DNA of 64,000 nt, from IMG/VR virus record IMGVR_UViG_3300042341_001202, positions 1 through 64,000 of that record; one strand, given 5' to 3'. Each line of letters begins with the position of its first letter. The stretch's first letter is position 1. A program made the position numbers and the translations under genes. Of the stretch, positions 19,125-26,700 are shown in pieces. Source of the stretch: a virus. Below the pieces are notes generated by a model that was not told the origin of the DNA, ran no database searches, and was given only the letters and a program-made list of their open reading frames with translations.

Positions 19125-19937
19125 ATGAGCAATTTGAAGACAAGATTCCTAGAGCAAGCCCTTGTTCTTGACACCGAGACAACAGGACTTGATCCCACGA
19201 CAGCAGAAATTATTGAATTTGCCACTGCCTTATACCAAGACAGTCAGTGGAAGATCTCAACAAAATTGTTCAATACACCCAATGGCATTCCTCCTGAAAG
19301 CAGCGCCAAAAATCAAATCAGCAATAGGATGGTGCAAGGGTCTCCCTATTTTGACCAAAGTGTCTTGTTTGATGTTTTAGACATGCTGGGTGCACCAAAA
19401 TATTTTGTAGCTCATTATGCAGAATATGATAGATCAGTTTTGGTCAGCAGTTTTGAAAGAATGAACCAAGGTGATGTGGCAGCCATGTTTGCCAATCAGG
19501 ATTTGTGGATCTGCACCTGGCGTGTGGCTAGGCACATTTATTCCCCCACCTTTCAAGACAAAAGTTATGCTCAAAACTATCTCAGATATCGCTTGGATCT
19601 ACCAGTGCCTGATACCATTGGTGTGCACCGAGCTGGCGCTGATGTAGAAGTGTGTGGGGCTTTGATTGAGCGATTGATTGAAGATGGAATCAAGCAAGGA
19701 GTGTTGGATCCCAATAGAGAAATTGGACCTCAACTTGTGGAGTTGACACAAAAAGCTGTTCCAGTGAAAACCTGGCCTACAGGCAAGCACAAAGGCCAAG
19801 TTCTTGAGAGTATTCCAACAGAATATTATCTATGGAGCATGGAAAACCAGGGTATTCTGCGCGAGAATGACCCTGGTTATGACTTTGATTTGGCAGAAAG
19901 TGTAAGAAAGATTTTGGAGGTTAGGCTCTCTTCTTGA
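19125..19937 (+). CDS. DnaQ-like 3'-5' exonuclease (DEDDh)
   Basis: 270 residues from ATG 19125. Exo I motif V-L-D-T-E-T-T-G (Asp16, Glu18), Exo II region V-A-H-Y-A-E-Y-D, and Exo III H-R-A-G-A-D-V-E-V-C with His and Asp. This is the DEDDh set of RNase T, exonuclease X and PolC-epsilon-like proofreading enzymes. A C-terminal extension (about 205-270) contains T-W-P-T-G-K-H-K-G. It acts on single-stranded DNA or RNA ends; the substrate is not known. Ends overlapping the convergent gene at 19921. Confidence 0.85.
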   Translation: MSNLKTRFLEQALVLDTETTGLDPTTAEIIEFATALYQDSQWKISTKLFNTPNGIPPESSAKNQISNRMVQGSPYFDQSVLFDVLDMLGAPKYFVAHYAEYDRSVLVSSFERMNQGDVAAMFANQDLWICTWRVARHIYSPTFQDKSYAQNYLRYRLDLPVPDTIGVHRAGADVEVCGALIERLIEDGIKQGVLDPNREIGPQLVELTQKAVPVKTWPTGKHKGQVLESIPTEYYLWSMENQGILRENDPGYDFDLAESVRKILEVRLSS

Positions 19938-20466
19938 GCTTGCGACCTTCTTTCAAATGGCGTTGGTTGGGCTCAAATCCTTGAGCTATCATCTTCTCAG
20001 CCATATCACGGGCTTGCCTGCCAGTTACCCCTGCTTTTGATAATGCCGTTAGCCAACGGGTCATAAGTTCCTTATGCTCAGCTGCATGTTCTTCAGGACT
20101 GCCACGCCAAAATTCCTTAGCGCCTTTTTTCAAACCCTGTAATACATCGCCTATTCCCTCGTTAGTAGCATTGCTCTCAGCAAGTGTTTGGCTGACCATC
20201 TCATACTCGATGTAGTTTTTCACAGCCTCAAGATTTTCAGCAGCAATTGTAATCTTAGCTTGCACCCATCCTTCAAGTTCGCTAACAAACTTCAACATCT
20301 TGTGCAGTTCGATGCTGTTCTTAGCTGCGCGGTAGAGCTGAGATTGGCTCATACGCACTTCATCATCCACATGCTCTGGTTCTGGCATAGAGGAAGTTGG
20401 GGAAGACATGGAGCCCATATCTGGCATGTGCATAGCTGGGGTTGGTGTAGCGAACTCGTCGTTCAT
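19921..20466 (-). CDS. Hypothetical virion-associated protein (181 aa)
   Basis: Starts at ATG 20466 (not the longer frame at 20565), 33 bases after a minus-strand TATAAATA. Met/Pro/Ser-rich N-terminus, then a helical domain with W-V-Q-A-K-I-T-I-A-A-E-N-L and Y-I-E-Y-E-M, a pattern shared by abundant small proteins of marine T4-like phages. The C-terminus is basic. Late expression points to a structural or packaged protein. Confidence 0.6.
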   Translation of the reverse strand: MNDEFATPTPAMHMPDMGSMSSPTSSMPEPEHVDDEVRMSQSQLYRAAKNSIELHKMLKFVSELEGWVQAKITIAAENLEAVKNYIEYEMVSQTLAESNATNEGIGDVLQGLKKGAKEFWRGSPEEHAAEHKELMTRWLTALSKAGVTGRQARDMAEKMIAQGFEPNQRHLKEGRKLKKRA

Positions 20467-20498
20467 TGGTGTCTCCAAAAGGGGTGCAAATTGTGCAT

Positions 20499-20506
20499 TA
20501 TTTATA
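20499..20506 (-). promoter_or_regulatory. Late promoter TATAAATA
   Basis: Perfect T4-type late box on the minus strand, upstream of the gene starting at 20466. Confidence 0.7.
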
Positions 20507-20555
20507 TATCTGGGCAATGATGCTATAATGTTTTGTTGAACAAGGAAAAATCTCC

Positions 20556-21284
20556 ATGCCCACACTAGGCATCACATGTGTTGACACTAAATTTTATTCA
20601 AAAACAAAGGTTGCACTAGAGCGAACCTTGGAAACCTTAAATCATCTTGATATCAAAAAAATCTATTGGTTCAGTGATCAGCCATTGCAGATAGACACTA
20701 GTGTAACAATACAACATATACAAATTCCTCAGATTGATAACACTCTTGAAGAGGTTTGTTTTCAGAAAGTCTACTCTGAAGTAATGTTGCGCCAGTGTCC
20801 AAAACTGGTGGAAGAAGATTTCAACCTCATAATTCACGCTGATGGCTATGCGGTGAACAAAGATGCCTGGACAGATGAGTTCTGGAACTATGATTACACT
20901 GGCGCGGTTTGGAAAAAATGGACCTGGTGGTGTGAAAATTTAGTAGGCAATGGCGGTTTTTGCCTTCGCAGTAAAAAATTGTTATCCGCTCTAGACGCTT
21001 TGAATTTACCTACAGATGTTGATGATTATCCTGGCACAGTATTGGAAAAAGACTGGCTGGCCTCACAAGGCTATGCCAAACAACTTCGTTATATTCCAGA
21101 AGACAACATCATCTGTAGATGGTATCGACAAAAATTGGAAAAAGAGTTTGGTATAAAATTTGCACCCCTTGCGCTGGCTGATCAATTCAGTATCGAAAGA
21201 AACTTTGAAAGCCCTTGGCTGGGCAAAAGCTTGGGGTTTCATGGCAAACATGGGGTACATGAATTTTATGGGGTTGAAATCTAA
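20556..21284 (+). CDS. DUF5672-like glycosyltransferase-fold protein (242 aa)
   Basis: A-L-E-R-T-L-E-T-L-N at the N-terminus, then N-L-I-I-H-A-D-G-Y-A, W-T-D-E-F-W-N-Y-D-Y-T-G-A-V-W and V-G-N-G-G-F-C-L-R-S match the DUF5672 family, a glycosyltransferase-like group often beside LPS or phage sugar-modification genes. Two GT17-like genes follow at 22089 and 22895, so a glycan-modification role is likely. Acceptor unknown. Confidence 0.75.
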   Translation: MPTLGITCVDTKFYSKTKVALERTLETLNHLDIKKIYWFSDQPLQIDTSVTIQHIQIPQIDNTLEEVCFQKVYSEVMLRQCPKLVEEDFNLIIHADGYAVNKDAWTDEFWNYDYTGAVWKKWTWWCENLVGNGGFCLRSKKLLSALDALNLPTDVDDYPGTVLEKDWLASQGYAKQLRYIPEDNIICRWYRQKLEKEFGIKFAPLALADQFSIERNFESPWLGKSLGFHGKHGVHEFYGVEI

Positions 21285-21300
21285 AAATAATTTTTTTCCG

Positions 21301-21331
21301 TTGACATTTTTTGAACCTTCTCCTATAAATA
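21301..21331 (+). promoter_or_regulatory. Dual early/late promoter
   Basis: TTGACA, 17 bases, TATAAA, with the -10 extended to TATAAATA. Drives the small ORF at 21390 and possibly the tRNA cluster. Confidence 0.7.
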
Positions 21332-21389
21332 ACTTAAGGTAGCAAACAACAGTATGTTGCCCAAACACAAAAGGACTGGAACTATAAAA

Positions 21390-21506
21390 ATGTTTTCAAA
21401 ACTGATGCATAATATTTGGGAAAGGGATTGCTCATTTAGCAATGAGTATCAGCCCGCCGGTATTGTGCGCAAGCCAGTCCCAGCACCTGGAGGTGAAAAG
21501 ATCTAG
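21390..21506 (+). CDS. Small ORF (38 aa)
   Basis: MFSKLMHNIWERDCSFSNEY, then Q-P-A-G-I-V-R-K-P-V-P-A-P-G-G-E-K-I. It lies between a strong promoter and a strong terminator, so a dedicated short transcript is made. No ideal ribosome site, so it could instead be a small RNA gene. Function unknown. Confidence 0.45.
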   Translation: MFSKLMHNIWERDCSFSNEYQPAGIVRKPVPAPGGEKI

Positions 21507-21532
21507 ATCAACTTTGATATAGACTTTTCAGG

Positions 21533-21567
21533 ACCCTCCAGAGATCACAAGTCTCGGAGGGTTTTTT
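21533..21567 (+). terminator. Rho-independent terminator
   Basis: ACCCTCC ... GGAGGGT stem with an inner GAGA/TCTC helix, followed by TTTTT. Confidence 0.9.
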
Positions 21568-21631
21568 GTTGGTTGGACATTTATGCAAGGAGAGAGGAAA
21601 ACGAGAAACAAATATGAAAGCACAAACAGAT

Positions 21632-21751
21632 AATCGTAGATGAAACAATTGAGCTAAACGCTCCCAAAGGTCAACTGGGTGAAAGTCCCCGGTCTAGAGC
21701 TGATAATGGTAGACAAATCCATGCAGCCAGTAATATTATTCATCTACGATT
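21632..21751 (+). ncRNA. Structured RNA upstream of the tRNA cluster
   Basis: A 13-bp outer stem (AATCGTAGATGAA with TTCATCTACGATT) encloses about 94 bases. These contain ACTGGG / CCCGGT and GTCTA / TAGAC hairpins and the string GGGTGAAAGTCCCC. No ORF fits. It ends 25 bases before tRNA-Cys, so it may be a processed leader or an independent RNA. Not matched to a known class. Confidence 0.5.
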
Positions 21752-21776
21752 GTTTTAAGACAAAAGGATAGAATTT

Positions 21777-21848
21777 GGTCAGTTGGCAGAGCGATTATGC
21801 AACGGACTGCAAATCCGTTACACGGGGGTTTAAATCCCTCACTGACCT
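21777..21848 (+). tRNA. tRNA-Cys (GCA)
   Basis: Acceptor GGTCAGT/ACTGACC, anticodon loop CTGCAAA, T-loop TTTAAAT. CCA encoded at 21849-21851. Confidence 0.9.
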
Positions 21849-21860
21849 CCAAATATTTGT

Positions 21861-21933
21861 GGCGCCATAGTTTAGTGGTCGAGAACACTCCGTTTTCACC
21901 GGAGAGACGGGATTTCAATTATCCCTGGCGCTA
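21861..21933 (+). tRNA. tRNA-Glu (TTC)
   Basis: Acceptor GGCGCCA/TGGCGCT (one G-U pair), anticodon loop TTTTCAC, T-loop TTCAATT. CCA not encoded. Confidence 0.9.
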
Positions 21934-21943
21934 TTCACCTATA

Positions 21944-21972
21944 TTGACACCAAGATACATATCCTGTAGATA
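21944..21972 (+). promoter_or_regulatory. Promoter for tRNA-Ser(GCT)
   Basis: TTGACA, 17 bases, TAGATA, between tRNA-Glu and tRNA-Ser. Confidence 0.55.
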
Positions 21973-21980
21973 CAACTGAT

Positions 21981-22070
21981 GGAGCTGTGGCCGAGAGGCT
22001 TAAGGCGACGGTTTGCTAAACCGTTGTACATTGTAAAGGTGTACCGAGGGTTCGAATCCCTCCGGCTCCG
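21981..22070 (+). tRNA. tRNA-Ser (GCT)
   Basis: Class II tRNA: acceptor GGAGCTG/CGGCTCC, anticodon loop TTGCTAA, long variable arm (GTACA...TGTAC-like), T-loop TTCGAAT, discriminator G. Confidence 0.92.
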
Positions 22071-22088
22071 GAAATTTTTGAGAATCAA

Positions 22089-22898
22089 ATGAACAAAGTA
22101 TATGATTGTTTCAGTTTCAACGGAGAATGGGATTTACTGGAGTTAAGGCTCAATACTCTTGATCCTGTGGTTGATTATTTCGTAATTGCTGAAAGCAATC
22201 ACACACATATGGGCATACCCAAAAAATTACAGTTCAATATTCGTGACAGCAGATTAAGTAAATTCACACGCAAGATACGTTATATCCTGGTTTCAGATAT
22301 GCCCAATCAAGATGCGTGGGGCAATGATAGATTTCAGCGGAATGCCGCTATGAGAGGCTTGTGGGACGCACAGCCACAAGATTTGGTCATTATAAGCGAC
22401 TGTGACGAACTACCAAGGCGAGAGGCAGTAGGGGTTGCTAGAGATCACAGCTATAACTTGTTTGGTTTTGAACTAGCTTGGTATTACTGTTACATTAACA
22501 ATGTGAATGTTCACGGGCATCCTCCAGAAATAGCATCGGTTGGGGTTCGTTTCCAAGAACTCAAAAACCATACGCCAGATGATTACCGATGGGGTATCCG
22601 CGGAGCCAAGTATCAGGGCATTTGGATTTTCACCAACAGTGGTTGGCATTTCAGTTATCTTATGGACAAAGAAAAAATAATTGAGAAAGTGCAGAATTTT
22701 ACTCATCAAGAGTTCAACAACCCAAAAGTTTTGAGCACAATTGATCCAGTTGAAGCTGCATTGGCAGGACGCGACCTTTTGGGCAGAGACTGGATGAGTT
22801 GGAAATTGATGGAAAAAAATCAATTGGACCTACCAGCATATATTTGGAAAAATTGGACCAAATTTGAAAAACACTTTTTGTCACCAGGATTAGAATGA
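22089..22898 (+). CDS. Family 17-like glycosyltransferase
   Basis: 269 residues. Y-D-C-F-S-F-N-G-E-W-D-L-L-E-L-R-L-N and Y-F-V-I-A-E-S, then I-I-S-D-C-D-E as the metal/nucleotide-sugar D-x-D-type motif, match the GT17 (beta-1,4-N-acetylglucosaminyltransferase-like) family. Such enzymes in phages and bacteria are thought to modify glycans or glycoproteins. About half identical to the next gene by eye and overlapping it by ATGA, so a tandem duplication. Possible targets are virion proteins or host surface glycans. Confidence 0.85.
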   Translation: MNKVYDCFSFNGEWDLLELRLNTLDPVVDYFVIAESNHTHMGIPKKLQFNIRDSRLSKFTRKIRYILVSDMPNQDAWGNDRFQRNAAMRGLWDAQPQDLVIISDCDELPRREAVGVARDHSYNLFGFELAWYYCYINNVNVHGHPPEIASVGVRFQELKNHTPDDYRWGIRGAKYQGIWIFTNSGWHFSYLMDKEKIIEKVQNFTHQEFNNPKVLSTIDPVEAALAGRDLLGRDWMSWKLMEKNQLDLPAYIWKNWTKFEKHFLSPGLE

Positions 22899-23701
22899 AA
22901 AAGAAAGTTTATGACTGTTTTTGTTTCAATGGTGAATGGAGCATACTCGAGCTACGTTTGAACACACACACCCCTGTTGTGGACTATTTTGTGATTGTTG
23001 AAAGCATTTTCACACATGTGGGTCGCCCCAAGGAATTGAAATTTGATATCTCTGACCCAAGAGTTGCAGATTTTGCCCACAAAATACGATATATTTTAGT
23101 AACGGATTTTCCCAATGAAAGCGTTTGGGGTAACGAAGTCTTTCAAAGAGATGCCATTACCCGAGGATTGTGGGATGCAGAGCCCAACAGCTTGATCTTG
23201 ATATCAGATTGTGATGAAATCATTAGACCTGACTGTATACAAGCCTGTCTTGAAAACCAAGAATACAAGCTTTTTGGATTTCAACAGTTGAGTTATTTCA
23301 CGTTTTTAAATAACAAAAATGAAGCAGGCAGTGGTCCTCAAGTTTGGAGTGTGGGGGTATATTTTGAAGAACTCAAAAATGCCACTCCTACAGAATATCG
23401 AATGGGCATTAGAGATGGACATTTCTCTCACATGTGGTGGTGGCACGATGCTGGATGGCATCTCAGCTATATGATGACAAAGGAACAAATAATTGAAAAA
23501 GTCCAGAACTTTGCTCATCAAGAGTTCAACACTCCTGGCGTTTTGAGCAAGATTGATCCCATCAAACGAGCTAGGGCTGGGGAAGATATTTTGGGTAGAG
23601 AACATTGTCGATGGCAGCTTTTGCCTTTTGACTCTGTGGATTTACCCGCTTACGTGAGGCAAAATCCAGATAAGTATCAAAAATACTTTTTAGAGCCTTA
23701 A
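22895..23701 (+). CDS. Family 17-like glycosyltransferase, second copy
   Basis: 268 residues with the same landmarks as its neighbour (Y-D-C-F-C-F-N-G-E-W, Y-F-V-I-V-E-S, I-S-D-C-D-E-I, A-G-W-H-L-S-Y). Start ATG overlaps the upstream TGA. Divergence in the middle suggests different acceptors. Confidence 0.85.
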   Translation: MKKKVYDCFCFNGEWSILELRLNTHTPVVDYFVIVESIFTHVGRPKELKFDISDPRVADFAHKIRYILVTDFPNESVWGNEVFQRDAITRGLWDAEPNSLILISDCDEIIRPDCIQACLENQEYKLFGFQQLSYFTFLNNKNEAGSGPQVWSVGVYFEELKNATPTEYRMGIRDGHFSHMWWWHDAGWHLSYMMTKEQIIEKVQNFAHQEFNTPGVLSKIDPIKRARAGEDILGREHCRWQLLPFDSVDLPAYVRQNPDKYQKYFLEP

Positions 23702-23712
23702 CACTACACTAT

Positions 23713-23785
23713 GGGCCTATAGCTCATTTGGGAGAGCGCTTGATTTGCATTCAAGAGGCGCCTGGTTCGAACCCAGGTAGGTCCA
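23713..23785 (+). tRNA. tRNA-Ala (TGC)
   Basis: Acceptor GGGCCTA/TAGGTCC, anticodon loop TTTGCAT, T-loop TTCGAAC, CCA encoded. Confidence 0.92.
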
Positions 23786-23802
23786 CCAATTTAAATAAAT
23801 GT

Positions 23803-23875
23803 GCCAGCATAGCACAGCGGTAGTTGCATCTGCTTTACACGCAGGATGTCGGGAGTTCAAATCTCTCTGCTGGTA
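23803..23875 (+). tRNA. tRNA-Val (TAC)
   Basis: Acceptor GCCAGCA/TGCTGGT, anticodon loop TTTACAC, T-loop TTCAAAT, CCA encoded. Confidence 0.9.
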
Positions 23876-23882
23876 CCATTAT

Positions 23883-23955
23883 GCCAACCTAGTGATCGTG
23901 GTCGACACAAACCGCTGAAGACGGTAAGAGCCTGGTTCAATCCCAGGGGTTGGCA
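23883..23955 (+). tRNA. tRNA-Phe (GAA)
   Basis: Acceptor GCCAACC/GGTTGGC, anticodon loop CTGAAGA, T-loop TTCAATC, CCA encoded. Confidence 0.9.
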
Positions 23956-24120
23956 CCATTTCAAAGATATACCATGCCTAAAACCCTAATTTCATCATAT
24001 GCTTAGTCGTAGGGACATGTTGGCAACACAATTGCATCTCGCCACGCAACGTGTTGGGGTAAATCCTCCTCCCCCAACCATGGGAATAAATAAGTCAAAA
24101 GTCTAATACAGAGGACTAGA

Positions 24121-24582
24121 ATGAGCTCATCTGAATTTTTGAGAAAGCTTTCTCTTTTGATAGAGAACAGTGGGTATGATACTAGACTGTTGACTCTTCG
24201 AGAAAAGGTTGAGAGAGTCATGAAGCAACCTGACTTAGATTCGTGGAAAGAGTTAACAGAATTTGTGCTGCACTTAAACACTGACGGCTTGGATGAGCTT
24301 GAAAAAATCACTGTTGACAAAATCAAAAATGTGTGTGCCAAAGTTGAAGCCAAACCTCAATTGGCACAAAACATGAGACTGGTTTTAGATACTCATTATG
24401 GGCATTTGGCTTTTTTCACAGGCGGTAAGAAAAGTAACTTCAAGGAAAATGCGCCAACTATTGTGAGTGCTACCACCAAAAGTGGAGAAATAGATCGTGC
24501 TGTGGCGGACCGGATTGAAGACCCTGAAGGTTATTTCAAAAAGGCGAGCAGTTACTATAGCAAAAAGCGGAAACGGAAATAA
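24121..24582 (+). CDS. Hypothetical helical protein (153 aa)
   Basis: Late-type box AATAAATA at 24085-24092 and AGAGGA ribosome site precede ATG 24121. Charged and helical, ending in a very basic tail (Y-Y-S-K-K-R-K-R-K), which suggests nucleic-acid binding or a packaged protein. No family recognised. Confidence 0.55.
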   Translation: MSSSEFLRKLSLLIENSGYDTRLLTLREKVERVMKQPDLDSWKELTEFVLHLNTDGLDELEKITVDKIKNVCAKVEAKPQLAQNMRLVLDTHYGHLAFFTGGKKSNFKENAPTIVSATTKSGEIDRAVADRIEDPEGYFKKASSYYSKKRKRK

Positions 24583-24594
24583 CGCTTTTTGGAG

Positions 24595-24622
24595 TTGACA
24601 GTGTAAGTTTGCACTGTAAATT
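24595..24622 (+). promoter_or_regulatory. Promoter of the second tRNA cluster
   Basis: TTGACA, 16 bases, TAAATT, 46 bases before the first tRNA-Lys. Confidence 0.6.
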
Positions 24623-24667
24623 TACGATGTTGAGGACCGGTAGTAATTGGTCCTCAACAAAAACTAT

Positions 24668-24743
24668 GGATCACATGTACTCACTGGTGTGTACAACGGT
24701 CTTTTAAACCGTCCTCTGCGGGGTTCGATTCCCCGGTGATCCT
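24668..24743 (+). tRNA. tRNA-Lys (TTT)
   Basis: Acceptor GGATCAC/GTGATCC, anticodon loop CTTTTAA, T-loop TTCGATT, discriminator T, CCA encoded. Confidence 0.9.
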
Positions 24744-24754
24744 CCAATACTTTT

Positions 24755-24827
24755 GGACCGTTAACTCAGTGGTAAGAGTGCCATCCTCTTAAGTTGGAAG
24801 TCCTGGGTTCAAATCCCAGACGGTCCT
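24755..24827 (+). tRNA. tRNA-Lys (CTT)
   Basis: Acceptor GGACCGT/ACGGTCC, anticodon loop CTCTTAA with one T-T mismatch in the stem, T-loop TTCAAAT, CCA encoded. Confidence 0.82.
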
Positions 24828-24836
24828 CCAAATTTT

Positions 24837-24908
24837 GCGCATCTGGCTGAGAAGGGAAGCACACCCTTGATAAGGGTGGAGAGGCAGGGGCAGTACCTGC
24901 GGTGCGCA
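24837..24908 (+). tRNA. tRNA-Ile (GAT), non-canonical T-loop
   Basis: Acceptor GCGCATC/GGTGCGC, anticodon loop TTGATAA, T-stem GCAGG/CCTGC with loop GGCAGTA (G at 54 and 55 instead of T and pseudouridine). CCA encoded. Confidence 0.85.
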
Positions 24909-24926
24909 CCAAGTTAAGAATATAAT

Positions 24927-24998
24927 GGGGCATGGGCAAGGTACCCGGAGGATCTTTGCAAGATCCTAGCCTGATCGGCGCGATACCGATATGCTCCA
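24927..24998 (+). tRNA. tRNA-Ala (TGC), non-canonical
   Basis: Acceptor GGGGCAT/ATGCTCC, anticodon loop TTTGCAA in a 6-bp stem, T-loop CGCGATA (G55). The D-arm is unusual (GGG...CCC directly after the acceptor). CCA encoded. Confidence 0.75.
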
Positions 24999-25006
24999 CC
25001 AATTGT

Positions 25007-25077
25007 AGGTCGCTGGTGAATTAGTATCACGTTGAGCTCCAACCTCAAAGTGCCGGGGGCGGTACCTGGGTGGCCTG
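25007..25077 (+). tRNA. tRNA-Trp (CCA), non-canonical T-loop
   Basis: Acceptor AGGTCGC/GTGGCCT with wobble pairs, anticodon loop CTCCAAC, discriminator G as in bacterial Trp tRNAs, T-loop GGCGGTA (G55), CCA encoded. Could also be the tRNA that reads the UGA in the release factor gene. Confidence 0.82.
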
Positions 25078-25102
25078 CCAACTATTCTCTCAACCAACAA
25101 TT

Positions 25103-25208
25103 GCCATCGAGGTTGGAACAGCCTCCCAACACACCATGAGAATGGTAACTAGCCGGCAGCAATCACCTAGCTGGTGAAGAAATCCGGAAGTGGCATCCGG
25201 CGATGGCG
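25103..25208 (+). tRNA. tRNA-like gene with anticodon-loop insertion (Leu candidate)
   Basis: Acceptor GCCATCG/CGATGGC (perfect), D-stem GTTG/CAAC, anticodon stem CACC/GGTG, T-stem CCGGA/TCCGG with loop AGTGGCA. Between the anticodon-stem strands lie 37 bases instead of 7, including a GAGA-capped hairpin (ACCAT/ATGGT). Removing about 30 bases gives a loop with anticodon GAG or TAG, both Leu. The variable region is short (about 7). Confidence 0.5.
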
Positions 25209-25228
25209 ATTTAACGTCAAGACAATAA

Positions 25229-25344
25229 GGGCCTGTAGCTCAACTGAATAGAGCGTGAGACTTTGGATCTCAAGGTTGAGATGGTTTACTCCTGTCATAC
25301 CTGGGGAAATTGTACGCAGATCCTACGGATCAATGTCAGGTTGA
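25229..25344 (+). tRNA. tRNA-like gene, anticodon TTG (Gln), extended 3' half
   Basis: 5' part is canonical: GGGCCTG, TA, D-arm GCTC...GAGC, anticodon stem TGAGA/TCTCA with loop CTTTGGA (TTG). A T-arm candidate GATGG/CTGTC follows. About 40 extra bases, closed by ACCTG/CAGGT and holding ATCC/GGAT, separate it from an acceptor 3' strand CAGGTTG. First pair G-G would be open, as is tolerated in tRNA-Gln. May be a pseudo-tRNA. Confidence 0.4.
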
Positions 25345-25404
25345 CTCCACACCCTCTTAAAGCCATGTAAATAAATGCAGACAATAAGACAGGAGCAGGG
25401 TTAT

Positions 25405-25773
25405 ATGGGAACGCATGACCTTAGAAAATACATCAATATCTTGCAAGAAAATAGCCAAAAGCCTAACGCTCTGTTAGAATTTGAAGATGACAGAGATGAT
25501 GGCGACGGAGATGGCGAAGAAGAATATATGGAAGCTAAATTTCGTTTTGTCCTCCGAGGCGTAAAATATGCAGGTATAGTACGTGTGTTTCCAGGAGGCA
25601 ACGAAACAACTGTAGAGTATGATCTTAACGGTAGAAGATATACTAAGACTATGGACTCTAGTTCAGTAGATGACTATGATGAATTTATAAGGAATGCCAA
25701 AGGATTCATCCAAGAAATCAACATGTTGAAAGGCGATGGCCACCATTCAGTGGAAGATATTCCAACTACCTAA
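25405..25773 (+). CDS. Acidic late protein (122 aa), possible packaged protein
   Basis: ATG 25405 is preferred over 25375 because AGGAG lies 9 bases upstream. Starts MGTHDLRKYINILQENSQK, which contains I-N-I-L-Q-E, a possible prohead-protease (L-x-E) cleavage site as in T4 internal proteins. Then a run of acidic residues (D-D-R-D-D-G-D-G-D-G-E-E-E). TAAATA at 25368-25373. Function unknown. Confidence 0.55.
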   Translation: MGTHDLRKYINILQENSQKPNALLEFEDDRDDGDGDGEEEYMEAKFRFVLRGVKYAGIVRVFPGGNETTVEYDLNGRRYTKTMDSSSVDDYDEFIRNAKGFIQEINMLKGDGHHSVEDIPTT

Positions 25774-25858
25774 TATAAATCATTTTGGGTAAATCGTATA
25801 GCAGCTTTTCAACTGTCTTGGCAAGACAAGTAACGCCTGCGACGTGTACCAAGTTTAT

Positions 25859-25931
25859 GGTGTCTAGAGTCAGCAAGTGTGGACGCGGGTCTGTGGAACC
25901 CGCCAGTCGGGGGCAGTACCCGATAGACACC
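25859..25931 (+). tRNA. tRNA-His (GTG), non-canonical T-loop
   Basis: Acceptor GTGTCTA/TAGACAC with the His-specific extra G at -1 facing C73, anticodon loop CTGTGGA, T-loop GGCAGTA (G55). CCA not fully encoded. Confidence 0.85.
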
Positions 25932-25945
25932 CATTAAATATTACT

Positions 25946-26431
25946 ATGAAAATAAGTGAAATCACCTTACCAAAAACGCGATGGGATGCACATGGTATTC
26001 TTGTAAAAGCTGGATATAAGAGATTGGGCAGCGGAGCATTTGCTTCTGTTTATGAAAAACCTGGCCGCCCATATGTTATAAAGTTGTTCGGTAGTGAAGA
26101 CAGTGCATATCGTGCATTTATTGATCTAGCAAGAAAACATCCAAACAAACATTTTCCAAAGTTTTTTGGTAAATTGATTCGCTTTCCTGATTTTTATGGT
26201 ATAAGAATGGAAAAACTCTCACCATATAAAGGAAACTCCAGGTATATCCGAGATTACATCTTGTTTGGAGAAGACGAGACAGAAGAAATCATGCATCGGC
26301 CAGAATTAGCAGAAGCATGCGATTTGATCACGACTTTGCTGGGAAAATACAATCTCGATATCAAGAATGATAATATTATGCAGAGAGGAAATACCCTTGT
26401 GTTTATTGACCCAGTTTGGGGCAAAGAATAA
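25946..26431 (+). CDS. Small protein-kinase-fold protein (161 aa)
   Basis: MKISEITLP start, then a glycine-loop-like L-G-S-G-A-F-A-S-V-Y, Y-V-I-K-L-F (lysine strand), G-I-R-M-E-K-L (hinge) and L-D-I-K-N-D-N-I-M-Q-R-G-N-T-L-V-F-I-D-P (catalytic-loop D-x-K-x-x-N and a metal-binding D-P). A minimal kinase-like fold; homologous to 46143-46721. The TAAATA box is 5 bases before the ATG. The N-terminus resembles capsid-targeting leaders, so it may be injected. Activity unproven. Confidence 0.72.
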   Translation: MKISEITLPKTRWDAHGILVKAGYKRLGSGAFASVYEKPGRPYVIKLFGSEDSAYRAFIDLARKHPNKHFPKFFGKLIRFPDFYGIRMEKLSPYKGNSRYIRDYILFGEDETEEIMHRPELAEACDLITTLLGKYNLDIKNDNIMQRGNTLVFIDPVWGKE

Positions 26432-26454
26432 AAAGCAGACGCCAAGAGATAATA

Positions 26455-26526
26455 TCCCAGGTTGAACCAGCGTTCCACCGGCCTTCATACGGCTGAGTGA
26501 AAAGGTGCAACTCCTTTGCCTGGGAC
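26455..26526 (+). tRNA. tRNA-Met (CAT), non-canonical T-loop
   Basis: Acceptor TCCCAGG/CCTGGGA, D-stem GAAC/GTTC, anticodon loop TTCATAC, T-stem AAAGG/CCTTT with loop TGCAACT (G55). No CCA. Confidence 0.78.
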
Positions 26527-26538
26527 TAAAAATATAAG

Positions 26539-26566
26539 TTGACTGACCCCTCAACGCACTTATAAT
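26539..26566 (+). promoter_or_regulatory. Promoter for tRNA-Asn and paired ncRNAs
   Basis: TTGACT, 16 bases, TATAAT. Confidence 0.7.
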
Positions 26567-26613
26567 CTGTGTATTGATAGAGAGCGGTGAGGTAGAGACA
26601 AAAATAGAGATTA

Positions 26614-26687
26614 TCCCGGACGGGCGCAAGGTGTGCCAGCAGATTGTTAATCTGTTCATCAGGAAAGTTCGATTCTTTCTCCGGGAG
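26614..26687 (+). tRNA. tRNA-Asn (GTT)
   Basis: Acceptor TCCCGGA/TCCGGGA, anticodon loop TTGTTAA, T-loop TTCGATT, discriminator G, CCA encoded. Confidence 0.92.
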
Positions 26688-26700
26688 CCAAAAACAAGAT

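Noticed and set aside
25791-25853. Possible tRNA with anticodon GGC
   Set aside because: Hairpin TGTCTT/AAGACA is real but no acceptor or T-arm fits well.
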